Assembly: GCA_020630335.1 (NCBI GenBank)
Contig: JAHDBN010000002.1
Span: 62,001 to 126,000 of the forward strand
Direction of reading: 5' to 3'
DNA length: 64,000 bases
DNA from: Bacteriovoracaceae bacterium
Lineage (GTDB): Bacteria > Bdellovibrionota > Bacteriovoracia > Bacteriovoracales > Bacteriovoracaceae
The notes under the pieces were generated by a model. The model saw only the letters and a program-made list of their open reading frames with translations. It had not been told where the DNA came from and did no database searches. This document shows, in pieces, positions 26,332-35,423 of this stretch; the stretch's first letter is position 1; every line of letters starts with the position of its first letter. Position numbers and translations under genes: made by a program.

Positions 26332-28621
26332 AGTTATGATCCTTTGTTTTAGTTGATGTGATTGCTGTCAAATGTGTGATACTTATAATTTCTTCTACAC
26401 TTGCAGTTCTTTGCAATATATTTATTGGATAGATAATAGGAGTAATAACAGGGCCAATAGGTGTTGCTCCTCCCAGTTGAGCTAAGAGCTTATAAGCAAT
26501 ATTAGCTGAAGATAAATTAGGCAATATTAAAATATCAGCAGAATTATCTAGTTTGCTAAACGGAAAAAGATTTTGAAGGAGTTGATTATTTACAGCAACA
26601 TCAGCTTGCATTTCTCCATCTACAATTAAGTCAGGATAATCATCTTGAAGTATTTTCACAGCATCAACTATTTTTTTAGAATCACTAGAGCTATTAGATC
26701 CAAAGTTAGAATAACTTAAAAAAGCAATACGTGGTTCTCGTTTTAGAAGTTTTCTATAGAGTTCTGAGGCATTAACTGCAATTTCTACAAGATCTTCAGT
26801 GCTTGGATTTAATTGCAAGGTGCAATCAGACATGAAAACAATTTTATGTTTAAAATTTAAAATCATCACACCAGAAGCTTTTGTGTTTTTCCGACCTATG
26901 ACTCGCATTATAGGTTTAAAGGCTTCAGAGTAAGAAATCCCCATTCCTGTAACCATTCCATCAGCAGATCCATTTTTTACCATCATCGAACCAAAATAAA
27001 TCGGATTATGCATCTTAGACTTTGCTAGAGCTAAAGATACTCCTTTTCTTTGGCGCATTTGATAGTATTGATCTGTAAACTTTTTAAAATCCTCATGCTC
27101 ACGAGGATTAATTATTTCTAGATTATCGAGGTTTGGTAATTTATGTTCATTTATAATTTTTTCAATATCTGATTTATGTCCGAGGACAATAGGTTCGATA
27201 AATTTTTCATCTTTAAGAATTGAAAGAGCTTCTAATATTTTTAAGTTGGCTCCTTCTGTAAATATGATCTTCGTTTTTTTATCTTTTGGTAGTTTAGATC
27301 TAATATCATTTAAAAAACTAGAAGCATTACCTAATCTTTCATCCAGTTCTAAAGCATATTTACTCAGGTCTAAGTGTTTTACTTGAGCTACACCCGAATC
27401 AATTGCAGCTTTCGCAACAGCAGGAGCAACCTTTGTTAAAACTCTTCGATCAAAGGGTTTAGGAATTAAATATTCTCTTCCAAAAGAAAAAGATTGATTT
27501 CCATAAGCCATTTTGACATCTTCAGTGATTGGCTCTCTAGTAAGATCGGCAATAGCATTGACCGCAGCAAGTTTCATCTCTTCATTGATATTTGTTGCTC
27601 TTACATCAAGAGCTCCTCTAAAAATAAAAGGAAATCCAAGAACGTTATTAACTTGATTAGGATAATCACTTCGGCCAGTGGCCATGATAGCATCTTTTCT
27701 CACAGCAAGAACATCTTCTGGTAAAATTTCAGGATCAGGATTGGCCATGGCAAAAATAATAGGATTCTTATTCATACTTTTAACCATATCTTTAGAAACA
27801 ATACCTTTCATCGACAATCCAATAAAAGCATCAGCTCCTTTCATAACTTCTTCAAGAGTTCTATATTTTGTATCATTGGCGAAGAGTTCTTTGTATTTAT
27901 TCATACGCTCAGCTCTCCCTTTATAGATTACTCCTTTGGAATCACACATGAATAAATGCTTTCTTCTTACTCCAAGCTTATGTAGTAACTTAGCACAAGC
28001 AATCGAAGCAGCACCGGCTCCACTAAAAACAACTTGGACTTTCTCGATTTTTTTATTAGCAACTTTTAGAGCATTTAAGAAAGCGGCACTTGTTATAATT
28101 GCAGTACCATGCTGATCATCATGAAAAACTGGGATGTTGAGTTTTTCTTTTAATTGCCGTTCTACTTCAAAACATTCAGGTGCTTTGATATCTTCTAAGT
28201 TAATTCCTCCAAAAGTTGGTTCTAAAGCTTCGATTGTTCTGACCATATCTTCAACAGTATCGTTGTTGATTTCAATATCAAAAACATCAATATCAGCAAA
28301 TTTTTTAAATAAAACTCCCTTTCCTTCCATCACCGGTTTTCCAGCGAGAGCTCCAATATTTCCAAGCCCAAGGACAGCAGAACCATTTGAGATTACTCCA
28401 ACTAAGTTTCCTTTATTAGTATACTTATAAGCAGCACTGGGTTCATCAGCAATTTCTCTACAAGGCCATGCAACTCCAGGAGAGTAAGCATTTGATAAAT
28501 CCCTAGCTGTAGAGCAGGGTTTAGTTGGAACGACTTCTGATTTCCCAGGTCTACCTTTATAGTGATATTGAAGTGCTTCTTTTTTTCTTTCTTGCCTTAA
28601 ATCATGTCTTGATTGGCTCAT
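26315..28621 (-). CDS. maeB: NADP-dependent malic enzyme with C-terminal phosphotransacetylase-like domain
   Basis: 768 residues, typical of MaeB. Residues 1-430: malic enzyme, with HDDQHGTAI (metal site), the VVFSGAGAAS nucleotide loop near 195 and NPDPEI. Residues 440-768: phosphotransacetylase-like domain (TKIIFTEGANLKILEAL, GMVTGMG, ILPNLSSANIAYKLL) that senses acetyl-CoA in known enzymes. Converts malate to pyruvate and CO2 with NADPH. AGGAGTAATAAATG is a good start. Confidence 0.96.
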   Translation of the reverse strand: MSQSRHDLRQERKKEALQYHYKGRPGKSEVVPTKPCSTARDLSNAYSPGVAWPCREIADEPSAAYKYTNKGNLVGVISNGSAVLGLGNIGALAGKPVMEGKGVLFKKFADIDVFDIEINNDTVEDMVRTIEALEPTFGGINLEDIKAPECFEVERQLKEKLNIPVFHDDQHGTAIITSAAFLNALKVANKKIEKVQVVFSGAGAASIACAKLLHKLGVRRKHLFMCDSKGVIYKGRAERMNKYKELFANDTKYRTLEEVMKGADAFIGLSMKGIVSKDMVKSMNKNPIIFAMANPDPEILPEDVLAVRKDAIMATGRSDYPNQVNNVLGFPFIFRGALDVRATNINEEMKLAAVNAIADLTREPITEDVKMAYGNQSFSFGREYLIPKPFDRRVLTKVAPAVAKAAIDSGVAQVKHLDLSKYALELDERLGNASSFLNDIRSKLPKDKKTKIIFTEGANLKILEALSILKDEKFIEPIVLGHKSDIEKIINEHKLPNLDNLEIINPREHEDFKKFTDQYYQMRQRKGVSLALAKSKMHNPIYFGSMMVKNGSADGMVTGMGISYSEAFKPIMRVIGRKNTKASGVMILNFKHKIVFMSDCTLQLNPSTEDLVEIAVNASELYRKLLKREPRIAFLSYSNFGSNSSSDSKKIVDAVKILQDDYPDLIVDGEMQADVAVNNQLLQNLFPFSKLDNSADILILPNLSSANIAYKLLAQLGGATPIGPVITPIIYPINILQRTASVEEIISITHLTAITSTKTKDHNYEENY

Positions 28622-28683
28622 TTATTACTCCTAAAAATTGATGCCCCATTGTATCTTGAGGCCTTTCAAGTGACAATGAAGAC

Positions 28684-29685
28684 ATGGAGAAGTTGAAGAT
28701 TAAATCATGGGCCCAAGAGCTCTCCCAGAAAGGCATTTCTGTACAGCTCGGCTTTCAGGATAGTACTGAGAATCAGGACATAATGAACTTTGGAGAAGCA
28801 AATAATCAAAGTCTTTTTGATATTGCTTCTGTGACTAAAGGAGTCATGACAACATATCTCATCATGATTGCTCAAAATGAAGGGATTCTTAATATTGAAG
28901 ATACTTTGGGTAAATATCTAAAAGTAGGAAGTAAGCTTGAGTCTGTAGTTATTAAAGAGTTATTGACTCATAAATCAGGCTTAATGTCATGGCTTCCTTT
29001 ATATGGCTTAGTTAATAACAAAAAAGAGGCATATGATTATCTTTTAAAAAATAATTGGGAGTTAGCAAGCCGAGGTGAAAGAGTATACAGTGATTTAGGA
29101 TTTATGATTCTAGGTTGTCTTCTGGAAGATACGTATTCTTTAAATCTTCAAAGTTTGTTTGATGAAAAAATTAAAAAACCACTGGGATTAAAAAATACAT
29201 TTTTTCAAAATGAGTTATCGATTGCAAGTTTAGCAACCTCTTTTGGAAACCCTTTTGAAAAAAAGCTTATCTTAGATAGAAAAATAAAAACTTTAAAAAG
29301 TATTAACTGGAGAGATTATCAGATTGTAAATGAAGTGAATGATTACAATTGTTTTAATGTTTTTGACGGAGTCTCTGGACACTGTGGATTATTCTCTAAT
29401 GTAGAAGATTTATTAGTTATTGCTAACTCTCTTATGAATTCTCAATTAGTATCAGAAGAGCTCAGTCAGAGTTTCTTTAATGAAAAAAATCTTGGTTTTA
29501 TTTCAGATTCAAATTTATTAAAGTTTGATTTACCTACAGGATATTTAGGCCATCACGGCTTTACTGGATGTACATTTGTGTTTCATCCAAAAACAAAGCA
29601 GTCGATGGTTTTTTTATCTAATAGACAAATAGCAGGGTTGAAATCTGAGAATTACATTAATTGGAAATATCAATCTAAGGTGTAG
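28684..29685 (+). CDS. Class C beta-lactamase-like serine hydrolase
   Basis: 333 residues, no signal peptide, so probably cytoplasmic. The catalytic SxxK is S49VTK52, the Tyr element is Y135SD (class C usually YxN) and a late GHHGFTG plays the role of the KTG/HxG box. This group includes esterases and peptidases; antibiotic hydrolysis should not be assumed. It overlaps the next convergent gene by 11 bases. Confidence 0.83.
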   Translation: MEKLKIKSWAQELSQKGISVQLGFQDSTENQDIMNFGEANNQSLFDIASVTKGVMTTYLIMIAQNEGILNIEDTLGKYLKVGSKLESVVIKELLTHKSGLMSWLPLYGLVNNKKEAYDYLLKNNWELASRGERVYSDLGFMILGCLLEDTYSLNLQSLFDEKIKKPLGLKNTFFQNELSIASLATSFGNPFEKKLILDRKIKTLKSINWRDYQIVNEVNDYNCFNVFDGVSGHCGLFSNVEDLLVIANSLMNSQLVSEELSQSFFNEKNLGFISDSNLLKFDLPTGYLGHHGFTGCTFVFHPKTKQSMVFLSNRQIAGLKSENYINWKYQSKV

Positions 29686-30568
29686 GGGGATCTTTTGCTT
29701 TTTTCAATAAACTTTCATCTTTATTATAAAAACTCTCACAAGCTCTAAATTTAGATAATAGTTTATCTAGCTTCACAAGATCTTCTTCAGGATAATAACG
29801 TTTCACTAGTAAAAACAAAGGTTTGATCTGAGTTCTTTTGTTTAGAATAGATTTTACTTCAAAGTCTACTCCTGCGTCTTTTAATTCCTTGTAAATTTCT
29901 TGAGTTTTTGGAATCATCTGTGCGTGCTTATCAGGAAATGAAAAAATTGATCCATCTTCTTTCTTATAAGAATAATCAGAGAAATCTTTTATATGATTTA
30001 ATACTTTTGGATAGATCTTCTTACATAAAGGTATAGAAACTTTGTCTACATGTGATGGATGGACTTCGAAATTCTTTAAAAAATCTTTTTTCTTCTCTCT
30101 TATTTCAAACGATAAAGGGTAACACCTATCATTATGCCAAGAAAAAGTAACTTGTTTTTCAAATTGCAGGTGGCTACCAGAATTTTCTTTTTTTACAAAA
30201 TATGAAGTTAATCTTCCATTGGAGTTTCGAGACATTTGAACAGTAATTTTATTTTTTTTCCCTTGAAAAATAAATTCATCACTCTTAGGACGAAGAAAAG
30301 AAAAGTGCTTTAAATTTAAATCGCTATCTTTAGCAGGTTTGAGCAAAAGGTTTTTACCAAAGAACATCCTTACAGTATCTTGGAATCTAGGAACAACAGT
30401 ATTCTCTGCATCATATTCTCTCCATTCTGGTTTTTGGACTTGTTTGTCGAGAGGAACAAAGGTGATGACATTTTTAGATCTCATCACTTCAGTACAATGC
30501 TTAATATCTACCTTTGAGAATAAAGGAGTAGATAAAAGTAAAACAAATATAAAAAACAAAAATTTCAT
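29675..30568 (-). CDS. Secreted protein of unknown family
   Basis: 297 residues with a clear signal peptide (MKFLFFIFVLLLSTPLFS). The mature part is mixed alpha/beta with three scattered cysteines (C25, one near 125 and one near 178) and a proline end. No motif recognised. A weak ribosome-binding site (AAGGGAAGGAA) is present before the ATG. Single gene between convergent and same-strand neighbours. Confidence 0.6.
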   Translation of the reverse strand: MKFLFFIFVLLLSTPLFSKVDIKHCTEVMRSKNVITFVPLDKQVQKPEWREYDAENTVVPRFQDTVRMFFGKNLLLKPAKDSDLNLKHFSFLRPKSDEFIFQGKKNKITVQMSRNSNGRLTSYFVKKENSGSHLQFEKQVTFSWHNDRCYPLSFEIREKKKDFLKNFEVHPSHVDKVSIPLCKKIYPKVLNHIKDFSDYSYKKEDGSIFSFPDKHAQMIPKTQEIYKELKDAGVDFEVKSILNKRTQIKPLFLLVKRYYPEEDLVKLDKLLSKFRACESFYNKDESLLKKAKDPPTP

Positions 30569-30679
30569 TTCCTTCCCTTAAATCTTGAATATTTATAATA
30601 ATATGAGTTAGGTTTTTTACGAAGTATGAAGACTAAAGAGAGCTTAAGAAGAGTTTCTTGCAAAAAAAGTAGGCAAAAA

Positions 30680-30704
30680 AAGGCCTTCTAGAAAAGAAGG
30701 CCTT
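30680..30704 (-). terminator. Terminator after the Na+/alanine symporter gene
   Basis: Stem AAGGCCTTCT/AGAAGGCCTT, 10 bases, loop of 5. On the minus strand it is followed by TTTTTTG, so it ends the symporter transcript. Confidence 0.85.
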
Positions 30705-30717
30705 AAGTGTAATTAAA

Positions 30718-32331
30718 TTATATTTTATATTTTTTCTTATAGGCCTTAAAAGCTTTAGCCAGTACTGGGAGCAATAAGAAATTTGCTAGCAAGTTAGGAT
30801 AAGCAAGCATTCCAAAAAAAGCATCGACTATTCTTAAAACATCTTCAGGATTAATTTGAGTTCCTAAAAATGTAATAAAAACAAATGATATTCTATAAGC
30901 TAAAATCCCCATTTTATTATAACCAAATAAATAAACGATTCCTTGTTCTCCATAATATGACCAAGAGATAATAGTAGAGAAAGCAAACATTAAAACAATG
31001 ATGGCTAGAATCTGACCACCGTATGGAATAATTGTATTAAAAGCAAATGCTGTCATATCTGAACCAGCACCAGCGTTAGTATCTGCCCAAGCTCCAGTGA
31101 TCAGAATAACAAGAGCAGTCATTGTACAAACAACAAGAGTGTCAATGAATGGACCAAGCAATCCTACTAGTCCTTCTTGAATAGGATCTGATTTTGCAGC
31201 GGTATGAGCGATAGCAGCTGAACCCATACCAGCTTCGTTTGAAAAAACACCTCTTTGTAAACCTTGCTTTAAAACCATAGCAAAGGTAGCTCCTGCGAAT
31301 CCACCAAACATTGCAGAACCGCTAAAAGCACTAGTAATAATATCAGAGAAGATTCCAGGTAATAAACTTAGGTTATTTCCAATGATCCAAATAGACATTC
31401 CAAAATAAATCACAACCATTGCAGGAACTAATTTTTCAGCAACCTTACCAATAGATTTAATTCCTCCAACTAGGACTGCAAATGCTAAAGCAGCGAAAAC
31501 TAGGCCCGTGATCCAAGTAGGGAAGCCAAAGTAATTATTTACTATTCCTGCCATTTGATTTGATTGAAACATATTACCAGCACCAAAAGAGCTAAGAGTT
31601 ACAAAAATCGCATAAAGAGCAGCTAAAAATAAAAAGACATTTTTTGAGGCCCAATGAAGTAAATCATCTTTGTCACTTTCGTGAGCATGGCTAGTTTTAT
31701 TCATCCAAAACACAACTGCAGCTGAAATAAAAGCGGAAAGAATGAAGGCAGTTCTTCCTGGCATTAGATAGCTTGTAGCTAAACTTAAAAGACCAGTTAG
31801 AAGTAGCCAAATAATAAAGCTTGCTGCCTTTGTATAACTTCTATAATTATCGGCTAGTCCTTTTTTAATTGTATACATCGGTCCACCGTGAACTTCTTCA
31901 CCTGATTCATCTCTGTGAAGAAGAGACAAAGAAATAGAAGTAAACTTCGTAGACATTCCCAAGAATCCTGCTACCCACATCCAAAAAACGGCACCAGGGC
32001 CACCCGCTGAAACAGCAAAAGCAACTCCGGCAATATTACCTAAACCAATTGTTGCTGAGAGAGCAGCACATAAAGCTTGGAAGTGAGAAATCTCTCCAGG
32101 CTTACTAGGGTCATCATAATCACCTTTAGTAATTTTTACAGCATGCCAAAAGTATCTCAATTGAGGAAATCCAAAAAACAAAGTGAAGATAACTCCACAA
32201 AGCACAAGCAAGATTGCAATCATTGGAATTTGTGTGAAACCCCATTCATTTGGTAGTCCCCACCAAGAATTCAAACTTCCCCAAACAACATTTTCAATCC
32301 ACTTGGAAAAGACGTGTACCATCTCTTTCAT
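30718..32331 (-). CDS. Sodium:alanine symporter, AGCS family
   Basis: Inner-membrane carrier of 537 residues with about eleven hydrophobic helices. Family signatures: SATIGLGNIAGVAFAVSAGGPGA (residues about 91-113), GGPMYTIKKG and NEAGMGSAAIAHTAAK. It imports alanine or glycine with sodium (or proton), so it fits the sodium gradient made by Na+-NQR. AAGGAT precedes the ATG and a clean terminator follows. Confidence 0.93.
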   Translation of the reverse strand: MKEMVHVFSKWIENVVWGSLNSWWGLPNEWGFTQIPMIAILLVLCGVIFTLFFGFPQLRYFWHAVKITKGDYDDPSKPGEISHFQALCAALSATIGLGNIAGVAFAVSAGGPGAVFWMWVAGFLGMSTKFTSISLSLLHRDESGEEVHGGPMYTIKKGLADNYRSYTKAASFIIWLLLTGLLSLATSYLMPGRTAFILSAFISAAVVFWMNKTSHAHESDKDDLLHWASKNVFLFLAALYAIFVTLSSFGAGNMFQSNQMAGIVNNYFGFPTWITGLVFAALAFAVLVGGIKSIGKVAEKLVPAMVVIYFGMSIWIIGNNLSLLPGIFSDIITSAFSGSAMFGGFAGATFAMVLKQGLQRGVFSNEAGMGSAAIAHTAAKSDPIQEGLVGLLGPFIDTLVVCTMTALVILITGAWADTNAGAGSDMTAFAFNTIIPYGGQILAIIVLMFAFSTIISWSYYGEQGIVYLFGYNKMGILAYRISFVFITFLGTQINPEDVLRIVDAFFGMLAYPNLLANFLLLPVLAKAFKAYKKKYKI

Positions 32332-32402
32332 AATTATTATCCTTTTAAATAAATTCTATTAAAGATGATAAGAAAAGCTTAAAGATGAGTCAAAAGAAAG
32401 TC

Positions 32403-33350
32403 TTATAAAGTTTCAATAATCCTAAGAAAATTTTCTAACTTTTCTGATCTTAAGCAGGTGCGTTTTAGCACTTCTGCTTTTGTAAGATCGTCAAAAAGAT
32501 AACGAATTAGTCCTTTCATGAATCTTAAAATTTTTTCTTTTGGATAGTTATACTTGCTGTAAACGTTATAAATTTTAAAAAGATACTTTTTAATTTCTTC
32601 TTTTCTTATTTCCTCATTTTCTTTTATTCCTTGATAATAATGTGTTGCTAACCAAGGTCTTTTTAAAGCTCCCCTGGCAATCATCAAAGAAGTATTATTA
32701 GTATAAGAAAAACAAGCTGCTACATCGTTTAAAGTCCAAATGTCACCATTTCCAACAATGGGAATATTAACAATTTCAGTCGCTTGTTTTAAGTAATCCC
32801 AATTTGCTTTACCTTTGTATAATTCTTCTCTTGTTCGTCCATGAATAGTTATTGCATTAACACCATGTTTTTCAAAAATTTTAAGATTCCTTTCAAAAAC
32901 AGAATCATCTTCAAACCCAACTCTTATTTTTACTGTGAAGTAGCCATCATATACTTCTCTTATTTCGCCAAGAATTTTGTTTAAAACTTCAGGTGTTTTT
33001 AAGAGATAAGATCCTCCATGGTTTTTAACAACTGTCTTAGAAGGACAACCAAGATTTAAATCAATCCACTTAAATCCTAAGTCTCTTAGGTCAATTATAG
33101 TTTCTTTTGTTTTGGCATTTTCAGATGTTAAAACTTGATAAATTGTTTTGTTTCGTAGATCGCTATCATAATGAACTTTTCCAAAATGTTTTATGAGGTG
33201 CTTTTTGGGATAGGGAGCTGTAGTTGGAATTCTTAAAAAATCACAAGCAAAATAATCCCATTGAGGGTAAAGCTCAGCTACTACTTCTCTATAAACAGAG
33301 TTTGTGACTCCCTCCATTGGTGCGAAGAGGAGCTGGCCTTGAGAAATCAC
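32403..33350 (-). CDS. tRNA-dihydrouridine synthase
   Basis: 315 residues, FMN-dependent. Begins with LLFAPMEGVT, has catalytic C102 in NLGCPSKTVVKNHGG, then KIRVGFED, ITIHGRTREELYKG, VGNGDIW and MIARGALKRPW. Closest in appearance to DusC-like or general Dus enzymes; the exact uridine position cannot be called. The start is GTG directly after the bacterioferritin stop, so translation is probably coupled to bfr. Confidence 0.92.
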   Translation of the reverse strand: MISQGQLLFAPMEGVTNSVYREVVAELYPQWDYFACDFLRIPTTAPYPKKHLIKHFGKVHYDSDLRNKTIYQVLTSENAKTKETIIDLRDLGFKWIDLNLGCPSKTVVKNHGGSYLLKTPEVLNKILGEIREVYDGYFTVKIRVGFEDDSVFERNLKIFEKHGVNAITIHGRTREELYKGKANWDYLKQATEIVNIPIVGNGDIWTLNDVAACFSYTNNTSLMIARGALKRPWLATHYYQGIKENEEIRKEEIKKYLFKIYNVYSKYNYPKEKILRFMKGLIRYLFDDLTKAEVLKRTCLRSEKLENFLRIIETL

Positions 33351-33839
33351 TTATGCAGGTGCTTGATCTTGCATCGAAATTTGAGATTGAATATAATTTT
33401 CTAAACCAGCTGCTTCAATAAGTGATTGCTGAGTTTCTAACCAATCTACATGTTCTTCTTCTGATTTTAAAATCATTAATAATAAGTCTCTACTAGCAAA
33501 ATCAGATTCTTCTTCCGCTGTTTTTATTCCAGCTTTTAAGATTTTTAATGCTGTATATTCAATTTTTAGATCTGAAGCTATTACTTCCTCGATGTTTTGA
33601 CCAATATTGATAGATTCAAGTTTTTGAACGTTAGGAAGGCCTTCGAGAAATAAAATTCTTTTGATTAATTCATCAGCATGTTTCATTTCATCAATAGATG
33701 CCTCGTATTCAATTTTTCCAAGCTGGAACATTCCCCAGTCTTGTAAAATTCTAGCATGCAAAAAGTATTGATTTATCGCAGTTAGCTCTCCAGTTAAAAC
33801 TTTATTTAATGCAGTGATGACTTTTTTACTACCTTTCAT
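33351..33839 (-). CDS. bfr: Bacterioferritin
   Basis: 162 residues. Ferroxidase ligands fall exactly at the classical positions: E18, E51, H54, E94, E127 and H130, and the haem-ligating methionine is M52. So it should store iron and bind haem. AAGGAG before the ATG. Upstream on the same strand lies bfd, which mobilises the stored iron. Confidence 0.97.
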   Translation of the reverse strand: MKGSKKVITALNKVLTGELTAINQYFLHARILQDWGMFQLGKIEYEASIDEMKHADELIKRILFLEGLPNVQKLESINIGQNIEEVIASDLKIEYTALKILKAGIKTAEEESDFASRDLLLMILKSEEEHVDWLETQQSLIEAAGLENYIQSQISMQDQAPA

Positions 33840-33895
33840 TTAAAACTCCTTGTTTTATAAAAATGTAACGATAATAAAGGGAACTGTTAAGGAAG

Positions 33896-34093
33896 TTATT
33901 TATTTTTTTGTATTTTTGAACATCTTGAAGCTAATTGAGGTACTTCTTCAGAAGGGCAAGTGTTTAAGCATGAACCACAATCAGAACCTAGTCCAAGTTG
34001 GGAGAGAAGTTTATCTTGTGGAAGATGAGGATATTTTTTTTTGGCTTTTGTTATATCAATATCTGAAATTTGGTTACAAATACATAAGTACAT
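33896..34093 (-). CDS. bfd: Bacterioferritin-associated ferredoxin
   Basis: 65 residues. The four [2Fe-2S] cysteines are C4, C6, C39 and C42 in the Bfd pattern MYLCICNQIS...GSDCGSCL. It binds Bfr and donates electrons to release iron. Located 56 bases upstream of bfr on the same strand. The opposite-strand open frame over it is a shadow. Confidence 0.92.
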   Translation of the reverse strand: MYLCICNQISDIDITKAKKKYPHLPQDKLLSQLGLGSDCGSCLNTCPSEEVPQLASRCSKIQKNK

Positions 34094-34147
34094 AAAGCAA
34101 GTATAGCACGCATACCGATGTTTGGCAAGCCTAACTAAAATATGCCT

Positions 34148-35290
34148 CTACGAAAAATAAGGGAAGATAACGGCAAATATAATAGGAATAAAGAAGAAAA
34201 CTGAGAAAGCATAAATAAAGCCGACTCTTCTTTTTGTCTCACATTTCTTTCCTAACCAACTAGCTAGTTTGACAGGGATTTTTCTGGTTGGAGCGGGAAT
34301 AAACCAGATAAGCATTCCTAAAATATTAAATAAAAAATGCACTAGAGCAATCGTTAATCCATGTACATTTCCAGTTAGAGACGCCAATAGTGCGGTGGTG
34401 GTGGTTCCTATATTAGCTCCAATCGTTATTGGAAAAATATTTTCAAGCGATAAAATTCCAGCAGCAGCAATAGGGACTAATAATGAAGTCGTAATTGAAC
34501 TTGATTGAACCGCAAAAGTTAAGACTGCTCCGAAGAAAATAGTAAAAGATGTACTTTTTGATAATAGATTTTCAAGGATATCACTCTTGGATTCTTCAAC
34601 TATTTTTTTAGTTATTTTTACAATCATCCCTAGAGTAATCAATATAATTCCAATGGATAGAATACAAAGAGCAATTCCGGCTGATGTTCCTTGGAACCCA
34701 AAGATATCAACAACTAAACTTTTTAAAGCATTATAAAACGGTTTGATGGCCGTTTTTAATGGACTCTTGAAATGTAAGTTAGAGCTAGACCCATAAATCA
34801 TTGCAGACATTGATGAAGCGATTTTACTTAGAATACCTGTTGCTAACTCTAGAGGTAGAATTAAAGCAACACTTAGAATATTAAAAATATCGTGAATAGA
34901 TCCAGCAGCAAATGCTCTTGAGAAATCTTTTTTATCTCCCACAAATCCCAGGGAAACAAGAGTGTTAGTAATACTTGTTCCAAGGTTTGCTCCCATAATC
35001 ATTGGTACAGCACCAGCAACATTTAGTGTTCCACTTGATACCATTCCAACAATAATTGAAGTTGTTACAGATGAGCTTTGAACTAGCACGGTAGCTAACA
35101 TCCCACTCATTAAGGCTATGAAAGGATTCGACGCAGTTGTAAGTAATCCTTCTGCGAAACCAGCACCAAGCATTTTAAAAGATCCAGATAAACTTTTAAT
35201 TCCAACAAGGAAAATAAATAACAAAATTACTACTGGTAAATATTTAAATAAAACCGAAAGTATTTTTGATTTTGATTTGCTTGAATTCAT
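34148..35290 (-). CDS. Na+/phosphate symporter, NptA/PNaS family
   Basis: About 380 residues with many hydrophobic segments. The duplicated QSSS motif (VQSSSVTTS near 69 and VQSSSITTS near 266) with GANLGTSITN and GANIGTTTTAL is the PNaS signature. No PhoU-like tail. Imports phosphate with sodium, another user of the sodium gradient. The ATG at 35290 has GGAAG upstream; the ATG at 35302 is an alternative that adds four residues. Confidence 0.9.
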   Translation of the reverse strand: MNSSKSKSKILSVLFKYLPVVILLFIFLVGIKSLSGSFKMLGAGFAEGLLTTASNPFIALMSGMLATVLVQSSSVTTSIIVGMVSSGTLNVAGAVPMIMGANLGTSITNTLVSLGFVGDKKDFSRAFAAGSIHDIFNILSVALILPLELATGILSKIASSMSAMIYGSSSNLHFKSPLKTAIKPFYNALKSLVVDIFGFQGTSAGIALCILSIGIILITLGMIVKITKKIVEESKSDILENLLSKSTSFTIFFGAVLTFAVQSSSITTSLLVPIAAAGILSLENIFPITIGANIGTTTTALLASLTGNVHGLTIALVHFLFNILGMLIWFIPAPTRKIPVKLASWLGKKCETKRRVGFIYAFSVFFFIPIIFAVIFPYFS

Positions 35291-35423
35291 TGTTTCTTCC
35301 ATTCTTTACAGACCCTTAAAAGGTTAACTTTCAAGCAGTATACTCAAGCTTTTAAATAAAGATAAAGGGCCAATGAAGCCAAGAGGACTTCTTAATAAAA
35401 TCTTAATAAAGAGGTTGAAAAAT

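Noticed and set aside
28684-29685. Calling the serine hydrolase an antibiotic-resistance beta-lactamase
   Set aside because: It has no signal peptide and YSD instead of YxN; it is more likely an esterase or peptidase-like relative.
33850-34095. Plus-strand frame over the bfd gene
   Set aside because: The minus strand has the four conserved Bfd cysteines and sits next to bfr; the plus frame has no family features.
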